Part shown: positions 21,207 through 31,324 of the stretch, one piece after another
Position numbering within the stretch: the first letter of the stretch is position 1
Layout: every line of letters starts with the position of its first letter
Assembly (NCBI GenBank): GCA_029876055.1
Contig: CM056880.1
Coordinates: 186,001 to 250,000, forward strand
Origin: Madurella fahalii
Taxonomy: Eukaryota; Ascomycota; Sordariomycetes; Sordariales
Direction of reading: 5' to 3'
DNA length: 64,000 nucleotides
Translations under genes and position numbers: made by a program
Notes under the pieces: model-generated
Database searches by the model: none
The model's input: the letters and a program-made list of their open reading frames with translations, nothing else
Told to the model about the DNA's origin: nothing

Positions 21207-22880
21207 ATGGCAATATCTTCGTACGAAGCTAAGATAAACCTAGCAATCGACGCTCTCAAAAACAATCCGAAACTTAGTATCCGAGCTGTAGCAAAGATCT
21301 ATGGGGTCAATAAAACCACTCTTCGAAGCCGATGTAAGGGTATACCTGTACGACAAGATGCTCGACCTAACTTACGGAAACTTACGGATCTGGAGGAGCG
21401 TACGATTATTCAGTATATAACTGAGTTATATATACGCGCATTTCCTCCTCGGCTTCGTTTTGTGGAAGATATGGTCAACCGATTGCTATGCGAACGCGAT
21501 ACGCCCCCTGTCGGTAAGCTCTGGGCTCATAACTTCGTTAAACGCTAACCAGAACTCCGGATGCGTTTTATATGTAGATACGACTACTAGAGGGCCAAAT
21601 GCGAAGATCCTAAAGTTATTCGCGAGTGGTTTATCCTTGTATATAATACCAAAGCTAAATACGGTATCCTCGACGAAGATATATATAACTTTGACGAGAC
21701 CGGGTTCCTGATGGGTGTAATTACTACTGGTATAGTTGTTACTACCTCCGATGGCTATGGGAAAGCCAAAAAAGTTTAGCCTGGTAATCGCGAATGGGCT
21801 ACAGTTATCCAAGGAGTAAATGCTTAAGGCTGGGCTATCCTACTATTTATCCTTTTGAAAGGGAAATACTACTAGGAAAGTTGGTATCGAGAATGCAATC
21901 TTCTAGCTACCTGGTATATCGGTATAACCGATAATAGCTGGACTACCAATGAGAAAGGCCTAGATTGGATTCGGCATTTCGATTTTCATATAACATCTCG
22001 TACTAAAGGCAAATACCGGCTCCTAGTTCTCGATGGCTACGAGAGCTACCACTCCGACCAATTCGAGGCCTACTGCCAGGAATACAATATCATTATACTT
22101 CGTATGCCTCTATACTCTTTGCACCTAGTCCAACCATTAGATGTTAGTTGTTTTGGACTGTTGAAGAGGGCTTACGGCTACCAAATCGAGGAACTTATAC
22201 GTATGTATATTACACATATTACCAAATTGGAATTCCTTTGTGCGTTCAGAGCAGCGTTTTTTACTTCTTTTACCGAGAAGAATATCCAAGGAGCTTTTGC
22301 CGGAGTAGGTCTTGTGCCGTACGATCCAGAAAGGGTCATTTCCAAAATGGATATACGTCTCCGAACCCTAACTCCACCAATCTCGCAGCCAGATACGGCA
22401 CTACCTTGGCAATCTCAAACACCACAAAACCCCCGAGAGGCCACCTTACAGAAAGACTTTATCAAAGGCTGGATATCCAACCACTAAGGCAGTTCTCCGA
22501 CACCTATACTAGCTGCCGTAGATCAATTAGCTAAAGGTACGATGGCTGTAATGTACGAAGTGACTCTTTTACGTACAGAGGTCTCGGTACTGTAAAAGGC
22601 TAATGAGGGGCTTAGTAAGCGACGGAGAGCTAAAAAAACACGTATATAGTTTGGAGGGTCTTTTACCGTACAAGAGGCATAGGATCTACTGGATTAAAAG
22701 GCTGTAGATGAGCAGGTTATCCACGAAAGACGACAAGATAATGGTAGTATAAGGGGGTCTACTACGAAGATTCGGTGCTGTAGTACGTGCGGTAAGCCCG
22801 GTTATAATGCATGTACGTGTCAGGAGGCTGGAGAATCGTCCGATTCATCTATTTCTGGTTCAGTTATTGTTATTTCCTAG
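21207..22880 (+). pseudogene. pogo-family DDE_1 transposase, RIP-inactivated
   Basis: It begins MAISSYEAKINLAIDALKNN then SIRAVAKIYGVNKTTLRSR, a CENP-B/psq-type helix-turn-helix, followed by an HTH_Tnp_Tc5-like segment (LEERTIIQYITELYIRAFPP). The catalytic core shows NFDETGFLMG (first Asp), LVLDGYESYHSDQFE (second Asp) and PLYSLHLVQPLDVSCFGLLK (third acidic region). The C-terminus has a CCSTCGKPGYNACTC knuckle. Stops occur after NFVKR, RMRFI, KAKKV, GVNA and others, mostly TAG/TAA. The frame is otherwise continuous. Confidence 0.9.
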
Positions 22881-22922
22881 TGGTGGTGTTGTAATTGAGG
22901 ATAGTAGTGGTGAGGTAGTGGA

Positions 22923-22971
22923 AAGTGGTCAGCTCGCTTATATGGTCAGCTCGCTTATAATATACGTTATA
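22923..22971. repeat. right terminal inverted repeat of the pogo-type element
   Basis: Perfect inverse of 21104-21151, again with the doubled GGTCAGCTCGCTTAT word. It ends at the Ca2+-ATPase relic, which continues from 22972. Confidence 0.9.
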
Positions 22972-24284
22972 CCCTCGATCTACTTAAGCTTTACGGTTCT
23001 ATCTGTATAAAGAATACTGATAGTCTGGTAAATGCCTAGTGTAAAGGACATAACTGCTACTACTGAGTTGGGGAAAATAGTCCCCAGAGGGCAGGGTCCC
23101 TCTGATCAGAGGGACACAGTTGCTAGAATGGTGCCCCGGGGGCTGGAACTTGCCGTGGGCCCATTTTTCTTTCGCACCATAAGTAGGGCCGTCCTGGCCA
23201 TTGCTCCTTAGACAGGACAATCAATTCAGTACTTTTCTTCACACTTGTTGCAAGCTCAATTGACGAGCTCTCCTTGCATGCAAAGCGATCTCCCTCTGAT
23301 CAGAGGGAGCTCTATCTGCACATGTTGTTTTGACCTTGTTTAGGCTGCAGGGACCCGATTTGTGGTGGTGTCGTCTGGCCCGTCTTGTCTATCTTGTCTG
23401 TCGGGCATTTGGCCATCTTTGCCCTCCCCCTTGTTTTTGGTGGGTATGTGGGTGTAGATGTGTGTTTCTGCACCATTTCACTACAGTAAGCAAGATCAAG
23501 ACTTTATTATTGTATGTAATCTAGGCTAGCTCTAAAAGGGTCTTACTCTTCTTCTCCAGCAGTCTGTTTTCCCTAAAGACATACCTCCTGTCTGCAAATA
23601 GCGTGTCGGCAGGATATTTCGTGGGAGGTAGTAGCGTAGCCGGGTTGCCCCCGTTAGGGACAGGTACGGTGTCGCCTTTGGCACCGTACTTCGGGGTGCC
23701 CTTAGGCGCAATATCCTCGAAGGCGATAGTGCTGTTAATAGACGTCTTATTGGTGCTTAGACCCGTGTTGCGATTTGTTTTAAGACCCTTCTCCAGACCG
23801 ACTAAGCTGCCGAGACCGTAGAAGGCGTCGAAGCTTTTAGGGTTTAAGAGCTTGGAAAGTTATCTGGGGCTGAAGGCAAATGGGTTACTGGGAATAACAA
23901 ATATGTCTTTAGTGCCAGGGTCGGGCGTAAAGGCATCCTCGAGGTCAAGCTAGAATCCGGTACCGTTTGCCTCAGCAGTGGTGTGCGGTGTACGAAGTGG
24001 GCATTGTCTCTGGGAGATGCGGCCGAGGAAAGCTTATTACTTGTTAGCTGTGTGGAGCTTAACGAAATCTTACATTGAAACTCAAGGAGAGTATAATTGC
24101 TTGAAGTTGAAGTTTGGAAATGTAAATGAAATCAAGTGATGACAAACCTGGTTGCTCAATGGAGCCGAATACGCTATCGTAGATACAACAGCAGTGTGGA
24201 TGTGCAGTTATCTTTGCTCTTGATTTCTTGTAATGCTTATGTATTGTTGTGTGCTAAAACTCGAGGAGAATCCCCCTTTTATAG
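22972..24284 (-). pseudogene. PMC1-type Ca2+-transporting P-type ATPase, N-terminal part, RIP-decayed and insertion-split
   Basis: On the minus strand a TATAAAAGGGGGA box at 24271-24284 precedes DIFVIPSNPFAFSPR, LSKLLNPKSFDAFYGLGSLV and ADRRYVFRENRLLEKKSKTL, the N-terminus of fungal vacuolar/plasma-membrane Ca2+-ATPases. At 23521 a conserved Trp is TAG; the frame then continues ITYNNKVLILLTV up to 23481. It is interrupted by the LTR at 23064-23480 and resumes at 23063 with VVAVMSFTLGIYQT, stopping at the pogo end (22971). The rest of the pump is missing. Further stops lie near 23860 and 23945. Confidence 0.8.
23064..23480 (+). repeat. solo-LTR-like repeat (TG...CA) inserted in the Ca2+-ATPase relic
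   Basis: 417 bp from TGAGTTGGGG to CACCATTTCA, flanked by CTAC at 23060-23063 and 23481-23484 as a 4-bp target duplication. Insertion is confirmed because the Ca2+-ATPase frame resumes on the far side. An inverted second copy lies at 54557-54957. It contains two 20-bp perfect palindromes, at 23096-23115 and 23290-23309, with core TCCCTCTGATCAGAGGGA. Confidence 0.82.
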
Positions 24285-25160
24285 TTTGAAGGACTCATAG
24301 TTACCCTGGTGCCGTGCTTATCTATATTCCCTTCAGCTCCTTGGTCTCATAATGAAGGATCGCTGTGGGGGCTTGGAGAGCGATAGCCACAATCTACGCA
24401 CCCTCCGTCAAACCTGTATACTCTTGTGACCGTTATAGAGTTTACAGGCCCTTATTTGAGTGCATGAAAATCCTACTTTGTTGGTTGCGGCCTACTAGGC
24501 CATGACTCCGCTAACCGATGGAGAGCTGTAGGCTGCCTTTGACCTCATCTATGTTATATTACGCTGCGATAGATCCTAAGTGTGCTTGTGTCTGGATCTT
24601 CCAGATATGATCTCCTTGAAAGCTCGCGGTAATCTGTACGCAAGGGTATATGGCTCAGTTGGAAAATAGTGCTAGATCATTGTCAAATCTAGAATTATTC
24701 TGTAAAACGACTTGAAAAAGATCTTGAATTTATTGTTCCTAACACATAAGGACTATATTCGTCCCGTGTCTTGGTAGACGGGTCTCCTACAATCTATGCA
24801 CCCCGAGCAATCAGATACAAGCGCGGGGCAGAGAAGGCACTACACACTGATGACGCAGTAAGGCAGATTTAGTTCGAGGAGCCCTGTGGATTCAAAAGCT
24901 AAGCCATGCAATTCTATGACAATAATTATGCCTGGAAGTCTCGAGGTAGCTGATCTTATGTACCGTAGCTGTATTATCATAGCTCTCACACCTAGGTAGC
25001 GGTAAACCCGTTGCATGACAGACTCCTCTCTAAGAACTACTTAATGAGCCTCTTTAGTGCTTTTCAGCTTTCCCGCCCGTTTTTCGTTCTACTATCCCAT
25101 TTAATATATCGGAATATAAAATACATTATGTAACGGGCAAAGCACTCACCTAAGTGCAAG
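24285..25160. other. no gene recognised (RIP-type, AT-rich)
   Basis: Short scattered frames only; frequent TA dinucleotides and stops on both strands. Confidence 0.45.
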
Positions 25161-26175
25161 ATGCCCGATGAGTTCTTCTCTGCCAGATACGGTAAAAAGA
25201 CTTTTGTCGACACCACGTACGATACAATAGACACCGAGGACACCGGGAATAGCGATGCGGAAACTGTTACCTTTGAACCCGCTTTAACTGGAAGGCCATT
25301 GCCTGAAGGCATCAATCCGGGCTTCTTGGTTGGCTTTCGGCCTCAGTCTTCATCGAATATTGCTATAGCGGAGGGCTGTGAGAACATCTAACCAAACCAG
25401 ACACCAGCGATTCCAGTAAATGTCTTAGCCAGCTTAAAGACCCCGATCAGGCCGACTATTCAAAATGCAATCGAAAAGGATGGCTAATTCCTATTTCTGG
25501 TTGGTTTGGACTCTCCTATCTGGGTACACTGCTACTAGGTGAAATAAAGCTCTCAAGTTCGAATGTTTCTCTAGATGCTCAGTAGAAGAGAATGGAGGAC
25601 TTTTTTCATAGAACGAGAGGACGAGGAAATCGAAGGCGGAGACTTGAGAATCGGTAACATTGGCGAGGAATTACCGGTGGATAAGGTCCTCGAGATGAAG
25701 ATTTGGGGAGGGCAATGGATGTTTTTGATTGAGGTGGGCAAAGTGGAGCTGGATTTGAATGATGTAGAGGGCCTGGGTCTTGTGGATGATGCTGTGGAGT
25801 TCTGTGTTCGGAAAAGCGGTTGGAGCAACCCGTACGCGTAAAGTTTTGCCTCGTTGAGTTTATTTCTAAGTCTAAGAAAATATGTATGGGAATTTTGTAT
25901 CTGGTACTATCGTAGTCTGACGACCCGCAGGACACGTGGGTCGAAGACAAATATCGGACTGGTAAAGGGCGCTGCTGTGCAATTCAAGACATCTTGCAGT
26001 CCGTAGCTAACTAACTTATGACTTTGCAGAGTTGAGTGTGACGATCAATCCGCTTACGATGCCTCGTTTCATGTGCTCGCCGAGATACAAGTTGTGCGAG
26101 AACGCCGTATCCTACGACTTCTCGACTCGCTACAGCCAGACCGCCTATATCATCCTATGGTCACTAGTAGTTAGC
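25161..26175 (+). pseudogene. unidentified decayed coding fragments
   Basis: Three plus-strand stretches look coding: 25161-25391 (MPDEFFSARYGKKTFVDTTY), 25575-25841 (acidic, containing IWGGQWMFLIEVGKVELDLN) and about 26030-26175 (AEIQVVRERRILRLLDSLQP). They are separated by stops or intron-like sequence and may be one gene. No family recognised. Confidence 0.3.
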
Positions 26176-26189
26176 TGATGTTTATGCTG

Positions 26190-26753
26190 GTCTTCAGAAA
26201 AATGTCTCTGACTATCGTAATTAGAGAGCTTGTGTCTATGGAGTTATGGGGAATACCAAAGAGTTTTTCCAGTCCTGGCGTTGCTGTTGCTGTTACCGGT
26301 GTTAACGTCGCCACTGGCACTGCGCTGCTCTTGTTGCCACTTGCGCTGCTGCAGGGTGTTCTTAATCGTCTTCTCGAGTAGCTCGTACCTATTGACCGTC
26401 TTTATGGCCTCTGTAAGGTCTTTGTTGAAGGGAACGTTATACTCGGGCTACTATCGTGATACCGGGTAGGAGCTTCCGGGCCTGAATAATTAGCGTCGCG
26501 GTCATTCTTGTCAAAAGTCCTCCCAGACCGAGTCGTTGGGGGGTGGGCAGGAGCTGTAGAGGAAGGGGGGGTCCTGGGTATGATGCTTGCGCTGTAGTCT
26601 CTCTACTAGCTTTCTAATGTCGATGCGGAGATGTGGGTCACGGCCGCTGTCTTGCAACTTGGGTATGTGGTTGTTGCCCGATGCCGCGAACTTTTAGGCA
26701 TCGATCCAGACGTTGAAGTCGCCGATAAAAATCATGTACCTCTCGCTAGACAT
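26190..26753 (-). pseudogene. NYN-domain-like protein relic (PIN-like nuclease fold)
   Basis: From ATG at 26753: MSSERYMIFIGDFNVWIDA, a stop, then KFAASGNNHIPKLQDSGRDP and RIDIRKLVERLQRKHH. In shifted frames follow YSSCPPPNDSVWEDF and ELLEKTIKNTLQQRKWQQEQ. The opening hydrophobic-Asp-x-x-N-hydrophobic strand and the PPPNDSVW motif resemble fungal NYN (LabA/DUF88-type) proteins. Frameshifts and stops show decay. The family call rests on motif memory only. Confidence 0.45.
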
Positions 26754-27430
26754 TGTAATATCTGTAAACAAAAGAATAATGCAGGGGATTTCCTTCCTTC
26801 CCTCGTAGTTTATTTAACAGTTTGTGTTGTTCGCCTGGTTGGATTTGTTGTCTGGTGTGAAGGGGCTGATCGAACTACAAGACGGACTCTACGATAGGTT
26901 TACCAATATATAGTACTGCTACCTGACAAAATGCCCGTAGACCACTACTTTGGGGTCGTTAGGGTGCCTAGATACAGTAATGTAGTACAAATTAAGGCAA
27001 ATGAAATTGGGTACTGAGCTACTGTAGGTATAGACTGTGTTAGTCAGCACCTGTGTAACTAACAGTAGAACTCGGTTGCTTAGTGTCCCGAATTTGGGCT
27101 ATCCCTTAGGTACACCCAAATATAGAAATGATGCCAATTTTTGGGTACATTACAGAAGGTCAGATTCAGGACTGGTAGTCTTCTCCCTGTAGATTATGGA
27201 TAAAAGGACTTGTTAGAGGATATCTCAGGATAGTCCCGATCTTTGTAACGGGGACTAAAATTTTCAGTCGGCTGAGATATACGGCATTATATCTTTAAAG
27301 GCGCATTATAGAGAAACTGTAATTATGCGTCTACTTTCTTTTACTTACAATCCTCGGCGGCGAAATAGCTGGGACTACCTATTTTACTATGCAGTCGCAA
27401 CGCTAGAGCTTATATTTTAGCACTCATCGT
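26754..27430. other. no gene recognised
   Basis: AT-rich with frequent stops; a plus-strand frame at 26631-26897 overlaps the NYN-like relic and is probably its shadow. Confidence 0.4.
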
Positions 27431-27808
27431 ATGGACGATGATGCACGCTGGGGTGGCAGAGTCTTCGGTTTTCTTTGTTATTTAGCTGTTGCTAGTTCTA
27501 TTTCCTTTATTTCCCTCACTGTCTATCTTTGTTTCTCCAGAGTATGGACGTACGGATCAGAAACGCGCAAGTGTCCCAACATATGCTATAACCTTCTCGG
27601 CATAACGGCTACTGCTGGCTTTCTGACCTTTCAGCTTCTTATAGCACTGCGGGTGAAGAAGTGGTGGTACTTGTTTAATGAAGCCGGCGTCAGGGACTAC
27701 GCTCGCTAGTGTCACGCTCTTTTTGCGCTAGTACTCGTGCTATGGGGTTTCCTGGCCGTCTTAACTCTCATCGCCTTTGCTGCGCTCTTCCAAGGGTTTT
27801 GCGGATAG
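27431..27808 (+). pseudogene. small multi-pass membrane protein relic
   Basis: Starts MDDDARWGGRVFGFLCYLAV with a first helix (LAVASSISFISLTVYLCF) and a second (LLGITATAGFLTFQLLIAL). A TAG at 27707-27709 follows DYAR. The same frame continues with a third helix (ALFALVLVLWGFLAVLTLIA) to a stop at 27806-27808. CAG-to-TAG change would explain the internal stop. No family recognised. Confidence 0.45.
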
Positions 27809-29276
27809 GATGTTCGACTTTGATGAGATCTGACTGTGAAGTGGCTTCTCGAGGGTTGTGTGGGGTTTGAGAGAGCTAAGGTATAATCGAGAATTCTTTG
27901 CCGACTTAATTCCTGGGAGGACCTGTTTTACTACCTTTGAAGGACCGAAGTCTGCGCCATTCACTTAACGCGCTTCTCAAGTTTCTGAGCAGCCGATATC
28001 ATATTCAACTGAGGTCTGCCTGGCCGTCAGCAGATGTTTCCTTCGAGTTGAAACTCGCTACTATTACAATCTCCGGGTAAGGAGACTTAGGAAGATACGA
28101 TATTAAGATCTCCTCGCTAGCTGCCGTTGAGTCAAAGGTTGGGAACTCGGATAGACAGATGGATAATGACCGGCCTATGCCGAAGGAAGATTCTTTTTCC
28201 GTATCCGATGGTGTCTCTTCCTTACTAGCCCAGGATCTACTTTAAACGAGCGGGCATTAGGGTGTGGCTGTGAGGGTCAAGGACCCAAGGGTAGTAGGAC
28301 CAGAGTGCCTGGGTACGAGCAGTGCACGCGCAACGTAGGAGCAGAGTGCTCGTTAGGGGTAGGATGGTGGTCTCATTGAACTCTGTCTCTCTCCTAAGTC
28401 CTGTCTTCCACCCCCCTCTTTATGCCCTGCGATGACAGCGTCTGGGCTCACTTACCCCGCTCGCTGCCCTGTTATCGACCTTGCTTGTACGCTCCTTCGA
28501 CGCTCCTCTGACGCGATATCCTCGCCCTTCTGGCCTAGCGTTGTTGTTGCTTTTGCGACCCCGCCGGCGCTGCGGCTTCGGGGCTTCCGTCCTGCGCCCA
28601 CGCCGACCTTACCCAGCCGGTCCTCACAGTGGCTTCCTAAAACCGAAGTAGTAAGCGGTATAGGGAATGTAGAGGAGGAGAAAGAACGTATGGATTAGGA
28701 GGACGGAGGGAGTGCATTTCAGGTGGTACCTGGGTAGAGGATCCTCTTGATATTTATATGTTACAGTAGATTCGAGAACTTCTTGTGGAGGGTGTGGGCG
28801 GTCTGCTCTCGCTTATAAACGACAAGCCTTATCACGTTCATAGCTTTTCTTCCTGTTTGCCAAGGCCCTAGAACTGAAGATGTCGTTTGGTAGACTCTAT
28901 AGCCTGAAGTAATTACGCAACAAGGTCTAACCATTATCAGTTGTTGCAATGCGCTAGGTGGCCGGAAGGTTGCACTCCTGATACCAGTTGGCAGGGTGAT
29001 ATTGCCTAGCTAAGGTGATGAATGGTGGGATGGCCTAACCCAAGGCATTGACTTTTAGATCTTCGTATATTGATGCTCTGGAACTGATACTCACAGCAAT
29101 CACTACCTTTATTACGACTAGTTGCTTCTATAGCTGATTGCTCCATCCACTGCGATGCGATATTGGTGGAAGAAGTTGGAGGTGTGCATTTTGCCAAGAA
29201 AGTGTACGACTCACTTGTCTGTACGGCTTGCTTATTACAGACGTTATGCATCTTTTATAACTACATGTCATTATCT
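27809..29276. other. no gene recognised
   Basis: Mixed composition. A GC-rich island at about 28430-28640 has an open plus-strand frame without domain support. Minus-strand frames at 28761-28949 and 29006-29251 are short and unsupported. Confidence 0.4.
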
Positions 29277-30008
29277 TTATATGTTTACACTGAGAGTCTC
29301 ATCTAGAGATACCTCTTTTCTTAAATCCTCCAACATAGGCAGTACTTTATCCAGCCCGAGAATATACCTTGATATGATGTTCCTGAGATAATCAACGGCA
29401 TTGGAGTAATTTTGTATTTGTGACTGAAGCTGTTGCTTAGTAATGTGAAGTTAACAGTTTTCTGCTTCTAAAAGCTCTCTTCGCTTTGACTCTGCATTGT
29501 GATTGTCCTTTAGATGATTAATTTCTTGAAAAAGCTTCGAGTTTTCTTCTTCAAGCTTGTTAATCGTTGTTCGAAAACTGGGTTCTGGAAAAGACAGTTA
29601 CATAACGTTAGTTATAATGCTAAATGCCGAAAGACTCGACTTACTGAGATAATAGTGTCTGGTGTTGGGAACTCTGGATCGGAAGGCACAGCCTCGAAGC
29701 TTTTTCCAACCTCTCGGCAGAGGATTCGATAGGTGCTGATAGAATGGCTGCTCAAGTTTGTGGCAAATATCCCAGAGAAATACTCCTCTTTACCTAGTAG
29801 AACTTTCCAAGTATACGGGTCTTTTATTCGAGGTTTAAGACGAACTTCCGTGGGCTTTATTCTAATACCTAGCCTCTGGCCTAGCTGATGTTAGCGAAGT
29901 ATTGGGACTTAGAAGTTACGTATCTATACGAATATGTTCTGAAAGCTTCTTACGGCATTCATCCCTTCCCAGCCGTCTTTCAGCGTTGCTTCGTCGCGTT
30001 GATGCCAT
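29277..30008 (-). pseudogene. uncharacterised coiled-coil protein, nearly intact (one nonsense codon)
   Basis: ATG at 30008 gives MASTRRSNAERRLGRDECRK. An intron with GCTAAC branch (about 29889-29923) leads to QRLGIRIKPTEVRLKPRIKD, TWKVLLGKEEYFSGIFATNL and ISTYRILCREVGKSFEAVPS. A second intron (GTAAGT...TTCCAG, about 29583-29648) leads to a coiled coil (TTINKLEEENSKLFQEINHL) and a C-terminus YILGLDKVLPMLEDLRKEVS, stop at 29277. One TAA after LLEAENC is a single C-to-T step from CAA. Frame and introns are coherent over ~730 bp in a block where neighbours are shredded. It could be a young duplicate or a gene using a downstream form. No family recognised. Confidence 0.6.
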
Positions 30009-30154
30009 CTTACCAATGAAAGTTGCTTGGACAAGTCTATGTGGAAAGAACTAATTGGTGGGCGTTAGTTAACATTTGAACTGACAGTGCAAAGCCTATG
30101 TTTTGGGCTACCAGCCACCAAGTTATAAATTTAGAAGATCAATTCACTCGTTAT

Positions 30155-30570
30155 GGGCCAAGAAATCGGCTCAGCAGTCAAGCCCGGCTATGATCTGGGC
30201 TCTACGTTGACCGGGTAAATTGGTCCTCACCGCCTGAGAGCACACTGCTTTCCTAAATTGTATAACTTACTGTTTATGCTTACCGTTTGCCTAGAACCGC
30301 TCGCCGTTTCCAGGTTCACCGCTTTCAGGCGCTCTCCAGGTTTCTAATACCGCTACAGGGCCGAAAAATCGGCCTAGACAAATTAAGCACAAACCGTGGT
30401 CTGGGCCAGGTTAAGCGACCGGGCAAATTTGTTTTACCGCTGAGGCCCAACGCTTAACTTGATATGACTTCACCGCCTGCCTATATTGCCCAGCTTTGCT
30501 AGGCGCAGGCTCACCGCTTGCCTAATCGGGTAAGTTTGTCCTCGCTGATGACTGCTTACCGCTTTCATAC
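30155..30570. repeat. degenerate tandem repeat, period about 203 bp
   Basis: A unit starting GGGCC(A/G)A(G/A)AAATCGGC occurs at 30155 and again at 30358. Both contain a TCTGGGC block and then ACCGGG(T/C)AAATT(G/T)GT about 55 bp on. A partial third block (ATCGGGTAAGTTTGTCCTC) lies at about 30523, and ACCGCTTxC words recur between. Copies differ mostly by transitions. Confidence 0.5.
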
Positions 30571-31324
30571 TCACCGCTTTCATAATCGTCAAAGTTATTC
30601 TTACTGTAGAATAATTTCGTTTCGTGGTATGACGGCCGAAGTGGCTGATCTGGCTGTAATTTGAGAGGGCATCCCCAGGCACTGCTGTCAGAAGCACAGT
30701 AGCTTTGATCCACCTTGTGTGAAATTCCTTGGTTTCTGGCAACCCTCTTTAAAGACCTATTGCTTCCGGCCTATGAATGCTGTGTGGCAAAAAGACTCGC
30801 ACCTCATGGTGGCTCATAGACACAACTGCCACGCAACTGCCACGTAATCAACTGATCCCTCTCTGTTGACAAGCGCAATAGTCCAACAAATTATAGTGCG
30901 GCTGAGAGCGATTAGGCTACAGCCGAAGGAATATCTTTAGCTTTGTCAGAAATACTACGCTGCAAGTTGAGAGTCTCAAAAGTGATCTTTCTGGCATATT
31001 AGGGAGCTTTATCCTTACAAATTCATTCATAGTATCACGCCACAAGTTGAAGTACTTCTTAATATGTGATGGTGAAATCATCGAGAGAGCAATAAAGAAT
31101 CGAGCACATCCCTTCCTCCACCCCTTCCCATACTTCGCCTCACTACATACAGTCAAACGTCTAGGCTGCATTGCATGCCAGTAGAACCCTATTTTGCGAC
31201 TAACGTCACTGCTGACGTGGCCGCAACCTATGCGGTAAGGTTAGCACAAACCGAGGAACGTACCGGAATCTCCGGATGGCAACTTTAGTCGAGGGTCCAA
31301 AATGGGGCCACACGGCTGTGCAGG
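30571..31324. other. mostly no gene; one short minus-strand frame
   Basis: 31171-30917 minus encodes 84 residues (MQPRRLTVCSEAKYGKGWRK, then SHIKKYFNLWRDTMNEFVRI) that read like protein, but there is no match or splice partner. It may be a relic. Confidence 0.3.

Larger units (their letters stand above)
21104..22971 (+). mobile_element. pogo/Fot1-type DNA transposon, complete ends, inactivated
   Basis: 48-49-bp perfect terminal inverted repeats (21104-21151 and 22923-22971) bound a 1.87-kb element with one transposase gene. Each end contains a tandem pair of the word ATAAGCGAGCTGACCA. Ends begin TATAACG in TA-rich context, as expected of Tc1/mariner-superfamily insertion at TA. The transposase carries several nonsense codons, so the element is not autonomous. 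Confidence 0.9.
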
